From an uncultured Marvinbryantia sp. (lineage in GTDB: Bacteria > Bacillota > Clostridia > Lachnospirales > Lachnospiraceae): a stretch of DNA of 64,000 nucleotides. Location of the stretch: NCBI GenBank assembly GCA_934408725.1, contig CAKRVB010000004.1, positions 58,536-122,535 on the forward strand. Direction: 5' to 3'. The notes below the pieces were generated by a model. It had not been told where the DNA came from. It saw nothing but the letters and a program-made list of their open reading frames with translations, and did no database searches. Within the stretch, counting starts at the first letter, position 1; each line of letters opens with the position of its first letter. Positions 35,070 through 44,302 of this stretch are shown one piece after another. The translations under genes were made by a program, and so were the position numbers.

Positions 35070-35094
35070 GCCGAAAAGTGTCCAATTTTTCGGC
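35070..35094 (-). promoter_or_regulatory. Leader hairpin of ddh
   Basis: GCCGAAAA and TTTTCGGC pair around nine nucleotides, then CTTTTAAATT. It lies between the promoter and the ribosome site, so a terminator or attenuator role is possible. It is too small for a lysine riboswitch. Confidence 0.55.
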
Positions 35095-35118
35095 CTTTCT
35101 GTTCTCTTTACGGGATTT

Positions 35119-35147
35119 ATCATATCACAATCGCATACGGCATGCAA
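35119..35147 (-). promoter_or_regulatory. Promoter of ddh
   Basis: Minus strand TTGCAT (35147-35142), 17-bp spacer, TATGAT (35124-35119). Confidence 0.65.
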
Positions 35148-35193
35148 ATTAAGAAAATGTGTGGTACTTATGCATTTTATTCATTAGTATTCT

Positions 35194-36231
35194 CTAATAT
35201 GCCCGGTCTTTGATCAGGGTTTCCAGATCCATATCAGGGTCAAAATATGTCTCGTCCACGTATTGGATCTTCTCTACTTCTTCTCCATTTTCCAGTCTCT
35301 TGATCGTCTCTGCCAGCTTCGGTCCCTGCAATGGATTGCACTCAAAATCAACATTGATCTCGCCTGCCTGCATGGCTTCCAACGCAGCCCGAACTGCATC
35401 AAAGGAGATCATTATCATATCCCCTTTCGGTCCGCAGGATTTTCCTGCCGCCTGAATGGCATCCACGGCTCCAAACGTCATATTATCATTCTCACTGATC
35501 ACCACGTCAATGTCATCGTATTTTTTCAGAAATGTCTCCATGGATTCCCGTCCCTTGGCCTGAGTAAAATCTCCGCCAAGCTGTTCCAGAATCGTCCAGT
35601 TCTTATGCTGGCTGGCTACCTCTGTAAATCCTTCTGTACGTCCAATCTGTGCAGAAGCACCATCCGTTCCAAGCAACATCACGATATTGATCTCTTCATT
35701 TTCCCTGCCCTGTTCTTTCAGATATTCTTCCAGCCAGTGCCCTGCATTTTTTCCTTCACTTAAAAAATCTGTACCGACCAGTGTGGTATACAGACTTTCA
35801 TCTTCCACCTCCACATTTCGGTCAATCAATATCACCGGGATTTCCGCCTCTTTTGCATTCTGTAACACATTATCCCAGCCACTCATAACAATCGGATCCA
35901 GGACAATATAGTCCACTTCCTGCAGGATAAAGTTGCGAATCGCCTTAATCTGATTTTCCTGCTTCTGCTGGGCATTATCAAAAATCATGTAAAACCCGTT
36001 TTCTGCTGTCAGCGCCTCTTTAATGGAATTGGTCTGTGCAATTCTCCAGTCTGACTCAGCTCCCACCTGAGATACCCCGACCACGATCAGATTCTCATCG
36101 ATCTCTGTCTCGGTCTGATTCATTACGGAAGTATAAGTGGTCTCATTCTGCCCGGCTTCTCTGCCTGCGCATCCGCTGAAGATCAGTGCCATACCAAGTG
36201 CCACCATGCCTACTGCTGCTTGCTTCTTCAT
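35194..36231 (-). CDS. Second sugar ABC substrate-binding lipoprotein (YtfQ-like)
   Basis: A 345-residue periplasmic-binding-type lipoprotein: MKKQAAVGMVALGMALIFSGC gives a lipobox cysteine at about residue 21, so it is anchored at the outer face of the membrane. The domain is of the LacI/ribose-binding type (VGVSQVGAESDWR, DNAQQKQENQIKAIRNFILQEVDYIVLDPI, LIDRNVEVEDESLY). It is a paralogue of the protein at 40048-41034, which lacks the lipobox. It follows the permease genes after an intra-operon hairpin (36244-36275), so it may be expressed less. A paralogue in one operon suggests sensing or a second ligand, which is inference. Confidence 0.9.
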   Translation of the reverse strand: MKKQAAVGMVALGMALIFSGCAGREAGQNETTYTSVMNQTETEIDENLIVVGVSQVGAESDWRIAQTNSIKEALTAENGFYMIFDNAQQKQENQIKAIRNFILQEVDYIVLDPIVMSGWDNVLQNAKEAEIPVILIDRNVEVEDESLYTTLVGTDFLSEGKNAGHWLEEYLKEQGRENEEINIVMLLGTDGASAQIGRTEGFTEVASQHKNWTILEQLGGDFTQAKGRESMETFLKKYDDIDVVISENDNMTFGAVDAIQAAGKSCGPKGDMIMISFDAVRAALEAMQAGEINVDFECNPLQGPKLAETIKRLENGEEVEKIQYVDETYFDPDMDLETLIKDRAY

Positions 36232-36243
36232 GAAGTCCTCCTG

Positions 36244-36275
36244 AAAAAAAGGACCTGAAATATCAGGCCCTTTTT
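36244..36275 (-). terminator. Intra-operon terminator between permease and second binding protein
   Basis: Minus strand GGGCCTGA pairs with TCAGGTCC (one G-T), flanked by A and T runs, so it works in both directions. Confidence 0.7.
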
Positions 36276-36285
36276 ATATGTATCC

Positions 36286-37302
36286 TTATTTTTTGCTTTC
36301 TTTGATCTTTGCGAAAATACTCTGCAGAATAATGAAGAAGCAAAGCAGAATCGCAGTCACGATATTTGCCCAGGAACTGATCAGTTTACCGTTCGCTTTT
36401 ACCAGTGCGGAAATGGTACCATTGATCAGTACTCCGAAGAGTGACCCAATCACATTTCCCACACCACCGGTCAGCAGTGTTCCACCGATAACGGCTGAAG
36501 AAATGGCATCCATTTCCAGACCGGTTGCCTGTGTGGTGGTTCCTGCCATGGTATTCAGACAGAAGCAAATACCACCAATGGAGGTCAGGAAACTGGATAA
36601 CATATAGGTTTTCAGTTTTGTCTTCTTTACATCCAGACCCATCAGGGTTGCTGACTGCTGATTTCCGCCGATCGCATAAATGCTGCGGCCGAATTTAGTA
36701 TACTTCAGCATCAGGTAAATTGCAACTACCACGATCAGCGCTGCGATAACGGTGATTCGGATATATGGAAGTACCAGCACACCTTTTTTATTTACGGTTC
36801 CGCCAAACGGGAACTGAATCTTGAAGTTGGACAGTGCCGTAAAGATCTTGTCAGATACAATACTTACCTGCTCTTTACAGATCACAGCTGTCATACCACG
36901 GGCAAAGAACAATCCCGCCATGGTAACGATAAATGGCTGAATGTCCAGATAAGCGATACAGAAGCCCTGTACGAATCCAAACAAGATACCGATAGCCAGA
37001 ATGAACAACATCAGTACCGGGCTGCTCCAGTGCCAGCGTTCAATACCAACTGCCAGGATCATACAGTCCATGGCAATCAGGGAACCAACCGAGATATCAA
37101 TACCACCGGTCAGCATTACGCAGGTCATACCTGCAGTCACACAGATCAGGCCGGCATTATTAATCAGAATGTTCATAAAGTTCTGTACTTTTGTAAAACC
37201 TTTGCTCGCATAGACACCACATCCAGCCAGGTACATTACGAAAAACAGTACGATTGTAATCAGGAGCAGCAGATTGTTACTGCTGATTTTTGATTTCTTC
37301 AT
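36286..37302 (-). CDS. Sugar ABC permease (YjfF-like)
   Basis: A 338-residue permease of the ribose/galactofuranose type (BPD_transp_2 family) with about ten helices. Visible: GLICVTAGMTCVMLTGGIDISVGS, FCIAYLDIQPFIVTMAGLFFARG, IYAIGGNQQSATLMGLDVKKTKLKTYMLS and GGVGNVIGSLFGVLING. The ATG follows GGAGG and lies 1 nt after the partner permease stop. By homology to YtfQRT-YjfF, the importer takes furanose sugars, and the adjacent araBAD genes suggest L-arabinofuranose. Confidence 0.92.
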   Translation of the reverse strand: MKKSKISSNNLLLLITIVLFFVMYLAGCGVYASKGFTKVQNFMNILINNAGLICVTAGMTCVMLTGGIDISVGSLIAMDCMILAVGIERWHWSSPVLMLFILAIGILFGFVQGFCIAYLDIQPFIVTMAGLFFARGMTAVICKEQVSIVSDKIFTALSNFKIQFPFGGTVNKKGVLVLPYIRITVIAALIVVVAIYLMLKYTKFGRSIYAIGGNQQSATLMGLDVKKTKLKTYMLSSFLTSIGGICFCLNTMAGTTTQATGLEMDAISSAVIGGTLLTGGVGNVIGSLFGVLINGTISALVKANGKLISSWANIVTAILLCFFIILQSIFAKIKESKK

Positions 37303-37303
37303 C

Positions 37304-38365
37304 TTATGCTGCCTCCTTTGCCTGTGTTCTTTTTGCTGTCAGTTTCTTCATATAAGCTTTAAATGGCTCAGCCTGAATAACTACGATCAGAATAACTACG
37401 ATAGCCTTAAATACCGGTGCCTGTGCAGAAGATACACCCAGCGCATACAGAGTTGTGGTAATTGCCTGAATGGTGTAAGCTCCGATAATGGAACCTGCCA
37501 GGTTAAACTTACCACCGCCAAGACTGTTGCCGCCAAGGGCTACGGAAAGGATGGCATCCATTTCCATGTTCAGACCAATGTTGTTGGTATCTGCGGAATA
37601 GATACGGGATGTTGCCACCATACCGGCCAGACCTGCACAAAGACCACAGATGATATAAGTCAGCAGGATAATCTTTGCCGAGTTAAATCCGGCAATTCTG
37701 GATGCTTTTTTGTTGATACCAACACTCTGGATATAAGTTCCCAGAGCAGTAAACTTCAGTACACTTGCTGCAATGGCGATACAGATTGCTGCAACAATGA
37801 TTGGTGTCGGGATAATTCCTGTGTATGCACCAAGCTTCTGGAAAGAAGGTACACGTACATATACGATCTGGCTGTTACAGAGCAAAAGTCCTATCGCACG
37901 TCCCGCCGACCATAGAATCAACGTGGCGACCATCGGCTGAATATTCAGATACGCTACCAGCAGACCATTAAACAAACCACAGATGGTAGTAACTGCAAGA
38001 CCACCAAGAATACCAACCAGCAACGGATGTGCATAACTGGAAACATTAACATTACCGTAACCAGCCAGGATCATACAGCAAACACCTGCATACAGACTCA
38101 TGACAGATCCAACGGAAATATCGGTTCCGGCTGAGGAAGATACTACCAGTGTCATACCAATTGCCAGAATGGCAATCTCACTGCCTCGGTTCAGGACATC
38201 GATCAGACGTCCGTATAAAACGCCATTCTTAATGGTAATTACGAAGAACTGTAATGGCATATTACCACATGCGATATCGTAAATTACATTAATGAGCATG
38301 ACTAAAATCATACTGAAGATCGGCAGGAACAGGCGCTTCTGTGTCAGTTTTTTCAGACTACTCAT
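37304..38365 (-). CDS. Sugar ABC permease (YtfT-like)
   Basis: A 353-residue permease, partner of the following one. Signatures: ILAIGMTLVVSSSAGTDISVGSVMSLYAG, NIQPMVATLILWSAGRAIGLL, YIQSVGINKKASRIAGFNSAKIILLTYIICG. The ATG at 38365 is preferred because GGAGG lies 8 nt upstream within the ATPase end; an upstream GTG has none. Overlap with the ATPase by 8 nt indicates coupled translation. Confidence 0.92.
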   Translation of the reverse strand: MSSLKKLTQKRLFLPIFSMILVMLINVIYDIACGNMPLQFFVITIKNGVLYGRLIDVLNRGSEIAILAIGMTLVVSSSAGTDISVGSVMSLYAGVCCMILAGYGNVNVSSYAHPLLVGILGGLAVTTICGLFNGLLVAYLNIQPMVATLILWSAGRAIGLLLCNSQIVYVRVPSFQKLGAYTGIIPTPIIVAAICIAIAASVLKFTALGTYIQSVGINKKASRIAGFNSAKIILLTYIICGLCAGLAGMVATSRIYSADTNNIGLNMEMDAILSVALGGNSLGGGKFNLAGSIIGAYTIQAITTTLYALGVSSAQAPVFKAIVVILIVVIQAEPFKAYMKKLTAKRTQAKEAA

Positions 38366-39875
38366 TCTTCTCACCTCCTGCGATTGCTTTCATGACACTC
38401 ATCTGGTTCATGTCGCATTCATCAATTTCTCCAACTTTTGCACCGTCACGAAGAACCGCCATACGATTACAGGTACGAAGCATCTCTTCGATCTCGGAAG
38501 AAATGAAGATCAGGCTCTTTCCTTCATCCGCCAGCTGGCGAACCAGCTTCTGAATCTCAGTCTTCGTTCCGATATCAATACCACGGGTCGGCTCATCCAG
38601 AATCAGAAAATCCGGATTGGTAGCCAGCCAGCGGGCCAGAATAACCTTCTGCTGATTACCACCAGAGAGCTGTTTGATCAGAGTCTCACGGCTTGCACAC
38701 TTGATCTGAAGAAGATCTATGTATTTGTCAGTAATCTCAATCTGTTTTGCCATTGGAATTCGTTTCATGATTCCGGCCTTAGCCTGAATAGCAAGAATAA
38801 TATTCTCTCTGATAGAAAGATCTCCGATGATACCTTCTGCTTTACGGTCATCCGGAAGAAGTCCCATACCAAGCTTCATAGCATCAATTGGCTGTTTGAT
38901 CTTTACTTCTTTTCCTTTTACCTTCAAAGTACCGGTCTGAGCTCTGTCAGCTCCATAGATAGCACGGGCCAGCTCGCTTCGTCCAGATCCCAGAAGACCT
39001 GTCAGACCGATTACTTCACCTTTGTGGATCTCCAGATCGAATGGCTTAATGGTTCCTGCATGGCTGATGCCTTTTGCTTCAATGACCATCGGCTCTTTTC
39101 TCTTATCTCCTGTATTTTCCGGCTTAATAGCTGCCAGATCATCGAAGTCTTTCCCCATCATTGCTGCTACCAGCTTCACTCTAGGTAAATCTGCAATCTC
39201 ATATTCTCCAACCAGAGTACCGTTTCGCAATACGGTGATACCGTCACAGACTGCATATACCTGCTCCAGGAAATGGGTTACGAAGATAATCGCTACTCCT
39301 TTTGCTTTCAGGTTCCGCATCATGGTGAACAGCTTTTCTACTTCATTGTCATCCAGTGAAGAGGTCGGTTCATCCAGAATCAACACTTTACTATCCATAT
39401 CTACAGCACGGGCAATGGCAATCATCTGCTGCAATGCCAGTGAATATTCTTCAAGATTTCTTGTCACGTCTACATCCAGATCTAACTCCTTCATCAGAGA
39501 CGCTGCACGTTTGTTCATTTCCTTTCGGTTTACTGTTCCGATCTTGGTCAGAGGTTCACGTCCGATGTAAAGATTTTCCGCTACGGAAAGGTTCGGACAG
39601 AGGTTAACCTCCTGATATACAGTGGAAATACCCTTGTTCTGGGCATCCATGGTATCTTTGTTTACAATCTGCTGTCCATCGAGGAAGATTTCACCTCTCT
39701 GGAACTTGTTTACACCGGTCAGACATTTGATCAGTGTAGATTTACCGGCACCATTTTCCCCCATCAGTGCCCGGATCTCGCCTTTTTTCAGTGTGAAATC
39801 TACATCTTCCAGAGCTTTGACTCCAGGGAATTCCATGCAGATTCCTTTCATTTTCAATACTACGCCTGTTTCCAA
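38358..39875 (-). CDS. Sugar ABC ATPase with two nucleotide-binding domains (YtfR-like)
   Basis: A 505-residue ATPase with two fused ABC domains, as in RbsA/MglA/YtfR. The first has GENGAGKST (Walker A), YSLALQQMIAIARA (degenerate signature) and LILDEPTSSLD; the second has GLLGSGRSE, LSGGNQQKVILARWLATNPDFLILDEPTRGID. The start appears to be a TTG with GGAGGAG 7 nt upstream. The gap to the upstream binding-protein gene is 172 nt and holds a strong hairpin (39952-39991). Confidence 0.93.
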   Translation of the reverse strand: METGVVLKMKGICMEFPGVKALEDVDFTLKKGEIRALMGENGAGKSTLIKCLTGVNKFQRGEIFLDGQQIVNKDTMDAQNKGISTVYQEVNLCPNLSVAENLYIGREPLTKIGTVNRKEMNKRAASLMKELDLDVDVTRNLEEYSLALQQMIAIARAVDMDSKVLILDEPTSSLDDNEVEKLFTMMRNLKAKGVAIIFVTHFLEQVYAVCDGITVLRNGTLVGEYEIADLPRVKLVAAMMGKDFDDLAAIKPENTGDKRKEPMVIEAKGISHAGTIKPFDLEIHKGEVIGLTGLLGSGRSELARAIYGADRAQTGTLKVKGKEVKIKQPIDAMKLGMGLLPDDRKAEGIIGDLSIRENIILAIQAKAGIMKRIPMAKQIEITDKYIDLLQIKCASRETLIKQLSGGNQQKVILARWLATNPDFLILDEPTRGIDIGTKTEIQKLVRQLADEGKSLIFISSEIEEMLRTCNRMAVLRDGAKVGEIDECDMNQMSVMKAIAGGEKNE

Positions 39876-39951
39876 AGTTTCTCCTCCCTTCGCTGTCTGT
39901 GTAAATGATACACAGTTTTGCCGGGTTATATTTTATTTCATCATCAAACAA

Positions 39952-39991
39952 CAGGAGGGAGAAACACCCTTTCGGGAATTTCTCCCTCCTG
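39952..39991 (-). terminator. Intra-operon hairpin between binding protein and ATPase
   Basis: CAGGAGGGAGAAA and TTTCTCCCTCCTG form a 13-bp stem; on the minus strand it is followed by TTGTTTGATG, a weak T tract. It is likely to stabilise the binding-protein message and let only part of the transcription through. Confidence 0.65.
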
Positions 39992-40047
39992 CTTATTTGG
40001 CTAATTGATTGCGAAAGTAACGCTAATTTACCTGCTAAACAAGTGGA

Positions 40048-41034
40048 TTAGTATGCACGACCTGCCAGAATATCTTCTGTCATTGTTGTTGCATATTCGC
40101 TTTCGATACCAGGAGCTACGAATGCAGAGTCTTCTACCAGAGTAGTCTTGTCATAGTCTTCTCCAGCTTCCATCTTCTGGATTACACCAGCAACAACTTC
40201 TGCCTGAATTGGGTTACATTCAACATCACAGTTGATCTTGCCATCCAGTGTGTACTGAAGTCCATCATGTGTAGCATCGAAAGAAATCAGAGTAACATCA
40301 CCGTCAACACCGTATGTGATACCAGCTGCATCCATTGCATCCATTGCACCGTATGCTTCGTTATCATTGTGGCAAACAACTACATTGAACTGTCCTTCGT
40401 AAGATTTGATGAAGGATTCCATAACTTCCTGTCCACCATCCTGTGTGAAGTCACCAGACTGGGAATCAAGGATCTTCCATTCGTCATGCTCAGCTGCTAC
40501 CTGATTAAATCCATCAGAACGTCCAAGTGCTGCAGATGCTCCAACAGAGCCTTCGATTACAAGGATGTTCGCTTCTTTTCCATCCAGGTTTTCTGCCAGC
40601 CAGTTACCTGCTGTGATACCTTCGTTTGTGGTGTTTGTTCCTACCCATGCATCATACAGATCATCAGATGCTTCGATTTCACGGTCAGCGATAATAACAG
40701 GGATTCCTGCATCCTGTGCTTCCTGAAGTACAGTGTCCCATCCTGCAGACTGGATTGGAGCGATTACGATGTAATCCAGTTCCTGGTTGATGAAGTTACG
40801 AACTGCTTCGATCTGAGCTGCGTTGTCGTTATCGCAGTCTACGAAAGAAAGTTCATATCCGTTTTCTTCTGAGAATACATCCTGATAGTTCTGTGTGTTA
40901 GCGGTACGCCAGTCAGATTCATGACCAACCTGAGCATAACCAACTTTGATCAGCTCGTCTGAAGCAGATGCTCCGATTGCCATAGAAGCTGCTACTGCAC
41001 TACAAGCTACCACACCGATAATTTTTTTGTTCAT
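40048..41034 (-). CDS. Sugar ABC substrate-binding protein (YtfQ-like)
   Basis: A 328-residue secreted binding protein: MNKKIIGVVACSAVAASMAIGASAS is a Sec signal without a clear lipobox cysteine at the cleavage site. The mature part starts VGYAQVGHESDWRTANT, typical of YtfQ-like furanose-binding proteins, with FDCDNDNAAQIEAVRNFINQELDYIVIAPIQSAGW. The ATG at 41034 follows AGGAGG by 9 nt. It is the first gene after the sensor kinase and has its own predicted promoter and a direct repeat (41111-41140), consistent with high, regulated expression. Confidence 0.92.
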   Translation of the reverse strand: MNKKIIGVVACSAVAASMAIGASASDELIKVGYAQVGHESDWRTANTQNYQDVFSEENGYELSFVDCDNDNAAQIEAVRNFINQELDYIVIAPIQSAGWDTVLQEAQDAGIPVIIADREIEASDDLYDAWVGTNTTNEGITAGNWLAENLDGKEANILVIEGSVGASAALGRSDGFNQVAAEHDEWKILDSQSGDFTQDGGQEVMESFIKSYEGQFNVVVCHNDNEAYGAMDAMDAAGITYGVDGDVTLISFDATHDGLQYTLDGKINCDVECNPIQAEVVAGVIQKMEAGEDYDKTTLVEDSAFVAPGIESEYATTMTEDILAGRAY

Positions 41035-41090
41035 TTTTACCATCCTCCTGATTTTTCACGAACTATTTAGTCCTTATTGACTATGTCTGT

Positions 41091-41140
41091 ATTCTATCGC
41101 CTTTTTCTTTTGTTGAATACAGATAGAATTTTGAAAACAG
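41091..41140 (-). promoter_or_regulatory. Promoter and direct-repeat operator of the sugar ABC operon
   Basis: On the minus strand CTGTTTTCAAAA (41140-41129) and CTGTATTCAACA (41122-41111) form a direct repeat 18 bp apart. The proximal copy overlaps the -35 region of a TAGAAT -10 box (41096-41091). AraC-type regulators bind such repeats, so the adjacent AraC-domain response regulator is the probable activator. Confidence 0.55.
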
Positions 41141-41202
41141 TTCGTTTTTTTTGTTACATTTTTCAGTCAAGCATAAAAAAGTATATTTTTTTTTGAAAAT
41201 GG

Positions 41203-42657
41203 TTATTTTTTTATTGCCGGGATCTCTACTCTGGCTTCCGTCCCCTCTCCATAGGTACTGGACAGCCAGATTCCATACTGTGGGCCGTAATTCAGTTTAA
41301 TTCTCTGCACTACATTATATAGTCCAAATCCTGACGGATCGATATTCTGTTCATCCAGATGTTCACTGTTCATTTCACGCTGAACTTCTGCCAGTCTCTC
41401 CGGCGTCATTCCCATACCATTGTCTGTTACCAGAAATACCAGATAACCGGAATCGATATGACCGGACACCCGGATCCGTCCCATGCCACGTTTATTCTTA
41501 ATTCCATGGTACAGGGCATTTTCCACCAAAGGCTGTAGGGTCAGCTTCAGGATCTGATATTCATGCATTTCTTTTGGAATATCAATCTCATATTCCAGGA
41601 TATCCTGATAACGGAACTGCTGAATCTGCAGATAACTGCGGATATGGGATTCTTCTTCTTCTACGGTAATATAATCCCGTCCTTTACTTAACGTTGTGCG
41701 AAAGAAATCCGACAAAGCCGTCACCATCATGATCACCTGTTCTTTTTCCCCCGCCTCAGCCAGCCAGATAATGGCATCCAGTGTATTATAAAGAAAATGT
41801 GGATTGATCTGTGCCTGGAGAAGCTTTTGCTCTGTTGTCCGCAGATTGAGCTGTTCAATCTGAATATCTTCCACCAGATTGCCGATTCGTTCCACCATCT
41901 GGTTGAAGCCTTCTGCCAGTTCCTCCAGTTCCTCATCCCCGTCCTGCATATCAGCCCGGACAGAGAAATCTCCATGTCCTGCTTTTCGTGTCACCATACG
42001 AAGCTGATCAATTCCACTGGTCAGGTTATGACTGATCTTCCGGCTCAACAATAGTGTCGTGATCAGTATGATACAGATGATGATGATCGTTGCGATGATG
42101 GCAGTCGTTACATCTTTGCGGACGCCCTCTCTCAGAGATTCCAGATCACTGGCTTCATGATAGATATACTCCTGAATCTGTTCCTGAATCAGTTCTGTCT
42201 GCACCCGGATATCCAGATCCAGACGTTCCAGATTGCGGTCATAATTACCGGTGACGGTAGCATCCTGGCGGATCTCGTCTACACTGGTCTCCAGCGACTG
42301 CAGTGATTTGAGAATACGCTGGAGATTGTTTCTGGCATAAGACGCACCGGCAGAATCATACAATTCTTTAAAATCTTCTCTGGCCTGCGCGATCAGCTGT
42401 TGAGGTGTATCGATATCAACCAGCTCCTCTGCCCGTTCTGAATTGACCACAATGATATACATGGTGTAATCTACCTGTTCTTTCAAATCCAGATTGTATG
42501 CATTGGCTGTCGTGATATTCTGAACTGTCTCATCATATCGCTCTGAAAAACGATACAACATAATAACCAGATACATGGCAATGACCAGAAGAGGGATAAA
42601 ACAAACTACTACCAGTACGTTCAGACGACTGTTCAGTGATGTTTTTCTCTTTTCCAT
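41203..42657 (-). CDS. YesM-type sensor histidine kinase
   Basis: A 484-residue membrane kinase: N-terminal helix VLVVVCFIPLLVIAMYLVIML, an extracellular sensor region (about residues 35-185), a second helix (TTAIIATIIIICIILITTLLL), HAMP (LLSRKISHNLTSGIDQLRMV) and a His_kinase domain with INPHFLYNTLD containing the phosphoacceptor histidine, then a HATPase with LVENALYHGIK and DNGMGM. It lies 18 nt after the response-regulator gene; the pair is built like YesM/YesN systems that sense plant carbohydrate. Position inside the arabinose operon suggests that it controls this regulon. Confidence 0.92.
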   Translation of the reverse strand: MEKRKTSLNSRLNVLVVVCFIPLLVIAMYLVIMLYRFSERYDETVQNITTANAYNLDLKEQVDYTMYIIVVNSERAEELVDIDTPQQLIAQAREDFKELYDSAGASYARNNLQRILKSLQSLETSVDEIRQDATVTGNYDRNLERLDLDIRVQTELIQEQIQEYIYHEASDLESLREGVRKDVTTAIIATIIIICIILITTLLLSRKISHNLTSGIDQLRMVTRKAGHGDFSVRADMQDGDEELEELAEGFNQMVERIGNLVEDIQIEQLNLRTTEQKLLQAQINPHFLYNTLDAIIWLAEAGEKEQVIMMVTALSDFFRTTLSKGRDYITVEEEESHIRSYLQIQQFRYQDILEYEIDIPKEMHEYQILKLTLQPLVENALYHGIKNKRGMGRIRVSGHIDSGYLVFLVTDNGMGMTPERLAEVQREMNSEHLDEQNIDPSGFGLYNVVQRIKLNYGPQYGIWLSSTYGEGTEARVEIPAIKK

Positions 42658-42675
42658 ATTGTTTCCATACTCCTG

Positions 42676-44292
42676 CTACTTTCGGTTACGGTACTCTTTT
42701 GGACTGCAGCCCACCACCTTCTTAAAAATATAGCTAAAATAGTGGGAGTCTTTATAGCCAACTTCATATCCGATCTCTGCTGTCCGCATGTTAGAACACA
42801 TCAGTAGTTCTTTTGCCTTTTCCAGACGTACATGAGTCAGGTACTCCACAAACGTCTGCCCCATTTCACTGCTGAAAATCGTACTGAAATAGCTGGGACT
42901 GATATTCACCTGTGCCGCTACCGTATTCAGTGACATCTCATCATGTTTATAGTTTTCATCGATAAAAGCTTTGGCATCCTCCAGCAGCTCACTGTATTTC
43001 TTCTTGGAATGACCGTCTCGAAGCTGCATGGTCTCAGTGAACAGATTTCCGATCTGGTAACGCAAATTCTCTGCATCCTCCGCTTTTTCCACAATCTGAT
43101 TAATATCCCTGCATTCCTCTGGCAGATTTTCAATATCAATCTCCAGATTTCCAAGAAAATCTGATGCGCAGAAAAACAAATCCATCACCACATACTGACG
43201 GTACAGCAGAGATTTACAGTTCTGTTCCCCGATATTCTGAAACAGCTCATCCAGAAAGCTGTCTACTTCTTCTGTGGTTCCGTTTTTTAAGAATCTCTCT
43301 ACCAGCTCATGTTCCCGCTTTTTCGACAGCATTTTACTGACATCAATCTTTCCATCCTGTTCCGTCTGCACCCTCACCATCTCTGCACTGTCTGCGATCT
43401 GATTGGCATCCAGGAAGAAACGGCTGGAAAATGCCCGTGCAGCTTCTTTATAAGAAGTCTGGATGTCACCAATGCGGTGTACCACATTGCCGATTCCACC
43501 AAAATACTCAACCTTCGGATAACCATCTACCAGTTCCAGCAGTTCTTTTCTGGTCTCCAGATAGGTGCTTTGCACTTCTTCTTCGGATTCTCCCTTAATC
43601 AGAAACGCCCATCCCTCCGGACTTCGGTCAAAACTCAACACATGCTCCCAGCTTCCTGCCAGTTCATTGACCTTCTCCGAAGCACGGTTCAGTTCCTCGG
43701 AACATCCTGTGGCATCTCCCTCCTGCATCAGCTTGAACAGAAATACCTGATAGGCTGATGCGGTAAAATCGATTCCCAGGCGCTGTCCTTTTTCCAGCAG
43801 TTCAATAGTGGATAATCGGTTGGATGCCAGTGCTCCCCACAATTTGTGTTTTTCCTGAAGGATATTTTCCTCCATCTCTTTTTCATATCGCTTGATCAGA
43901 CGGGCATTATCCTGCTCTTTTTCGATCATATCTGCCACTTTTTTTACTGCTTCCAGAAGCTTTGCTGAACTGATCGGCTTCAGCAGATAATCGGTCACTC
44001 CGATATTGATGGCCGTCTTGGCATAGTCAAATTCATTATATCCACTTAAAATAATGATCTTGATCTGTGGCAGTTCTTTTTTTACCAGTCTGCTAAGTTC
44101 AAGACCATCCATAAATGGCATACGGATATCTGTGATCAGAATATCCGGCTTTTCTTTCTTTATAAGCGGATAGGCCAGCTCTCCATCGCTGGCCTCTCCT
44201 GCAAATTCAAATCCTTCCTGCTCCCACGGAATATTGTTCTTGATTCCGTTTCGCATAACAACTTCATCTTCTACTAAAAAAACCTTCAACAT
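42676..44292 (-). CDS. YesN-type response regulator with AraC DNA-binding domain
   Basis: A 538-residue regulator. Receiver domain at residues 1-120: LVEDEVVMRNGI and PDILITDIRMPFMDG with the phosphoacceptor aspartate near residue 55. A linker of about 280 residues follows, including a coiled region. The C-terminal AraC HTH pair (about 440-538) shows VAAQVNISPSYFSTIFSSEMGQTF and TAEIGYEVGYKDSHYFSYIFKKVVGCSPKEYR. The AraC domain would bind direct repeats such as those at 41111-41140. Confidence 0.92.
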   Translation of the reverse strand: MLKVFLVEDEVVMRNGIKNNIPWEQEGFEFAGEASDGELAYPLIKKEKPDILITDIRMPFMDGLELSRLVKKELPQIKIIILSGYNEFDYAKTAINIGVTDYLLKPISSAKLLEAVKKVADMIEKEQDNARLIKRYEKEMEENILQEKHKLWGALASNRLSTIELLEKGQRLGIDFTASAYQVFLFKLMQEGDATGCSEELNRASEKVNELAGSWEHVLSFDRSPEGWAFLIKGESEEEVQSTYLETRKELLELVDGYPKVEYFGGIGNVVHRIGDIQTSYKEAARAFSSRFFLDANQIADSAEMVRVQTEQDGKIDVSKMLSKKREHELVERFLKNGTTEEVDSFLDELFQNIGEQNCKSLLYRQYVVMDLFFCASDFLGNLEIDIENLPEECRDINQIVEKAEDAENLRYQIGNLFTETMQLRDGHSKKKYSELLEDAKAFIDENYKHDEMSLNTVAAQVNISPSYFSTIFSSEMGQTFVEYLTHVRLEKAKELLMCSNMRTAEIGYEVGYKDSHYFSYIFKKVVGCSPKEYRNRK

Positions 44293-44302
44293 GTACTGTT
44301 AC

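Noticed and set aside
35038-35193. Lysine riboswitch before ddh
   Set aside because: The leader is under 100 nt; only one small hairpin is present.
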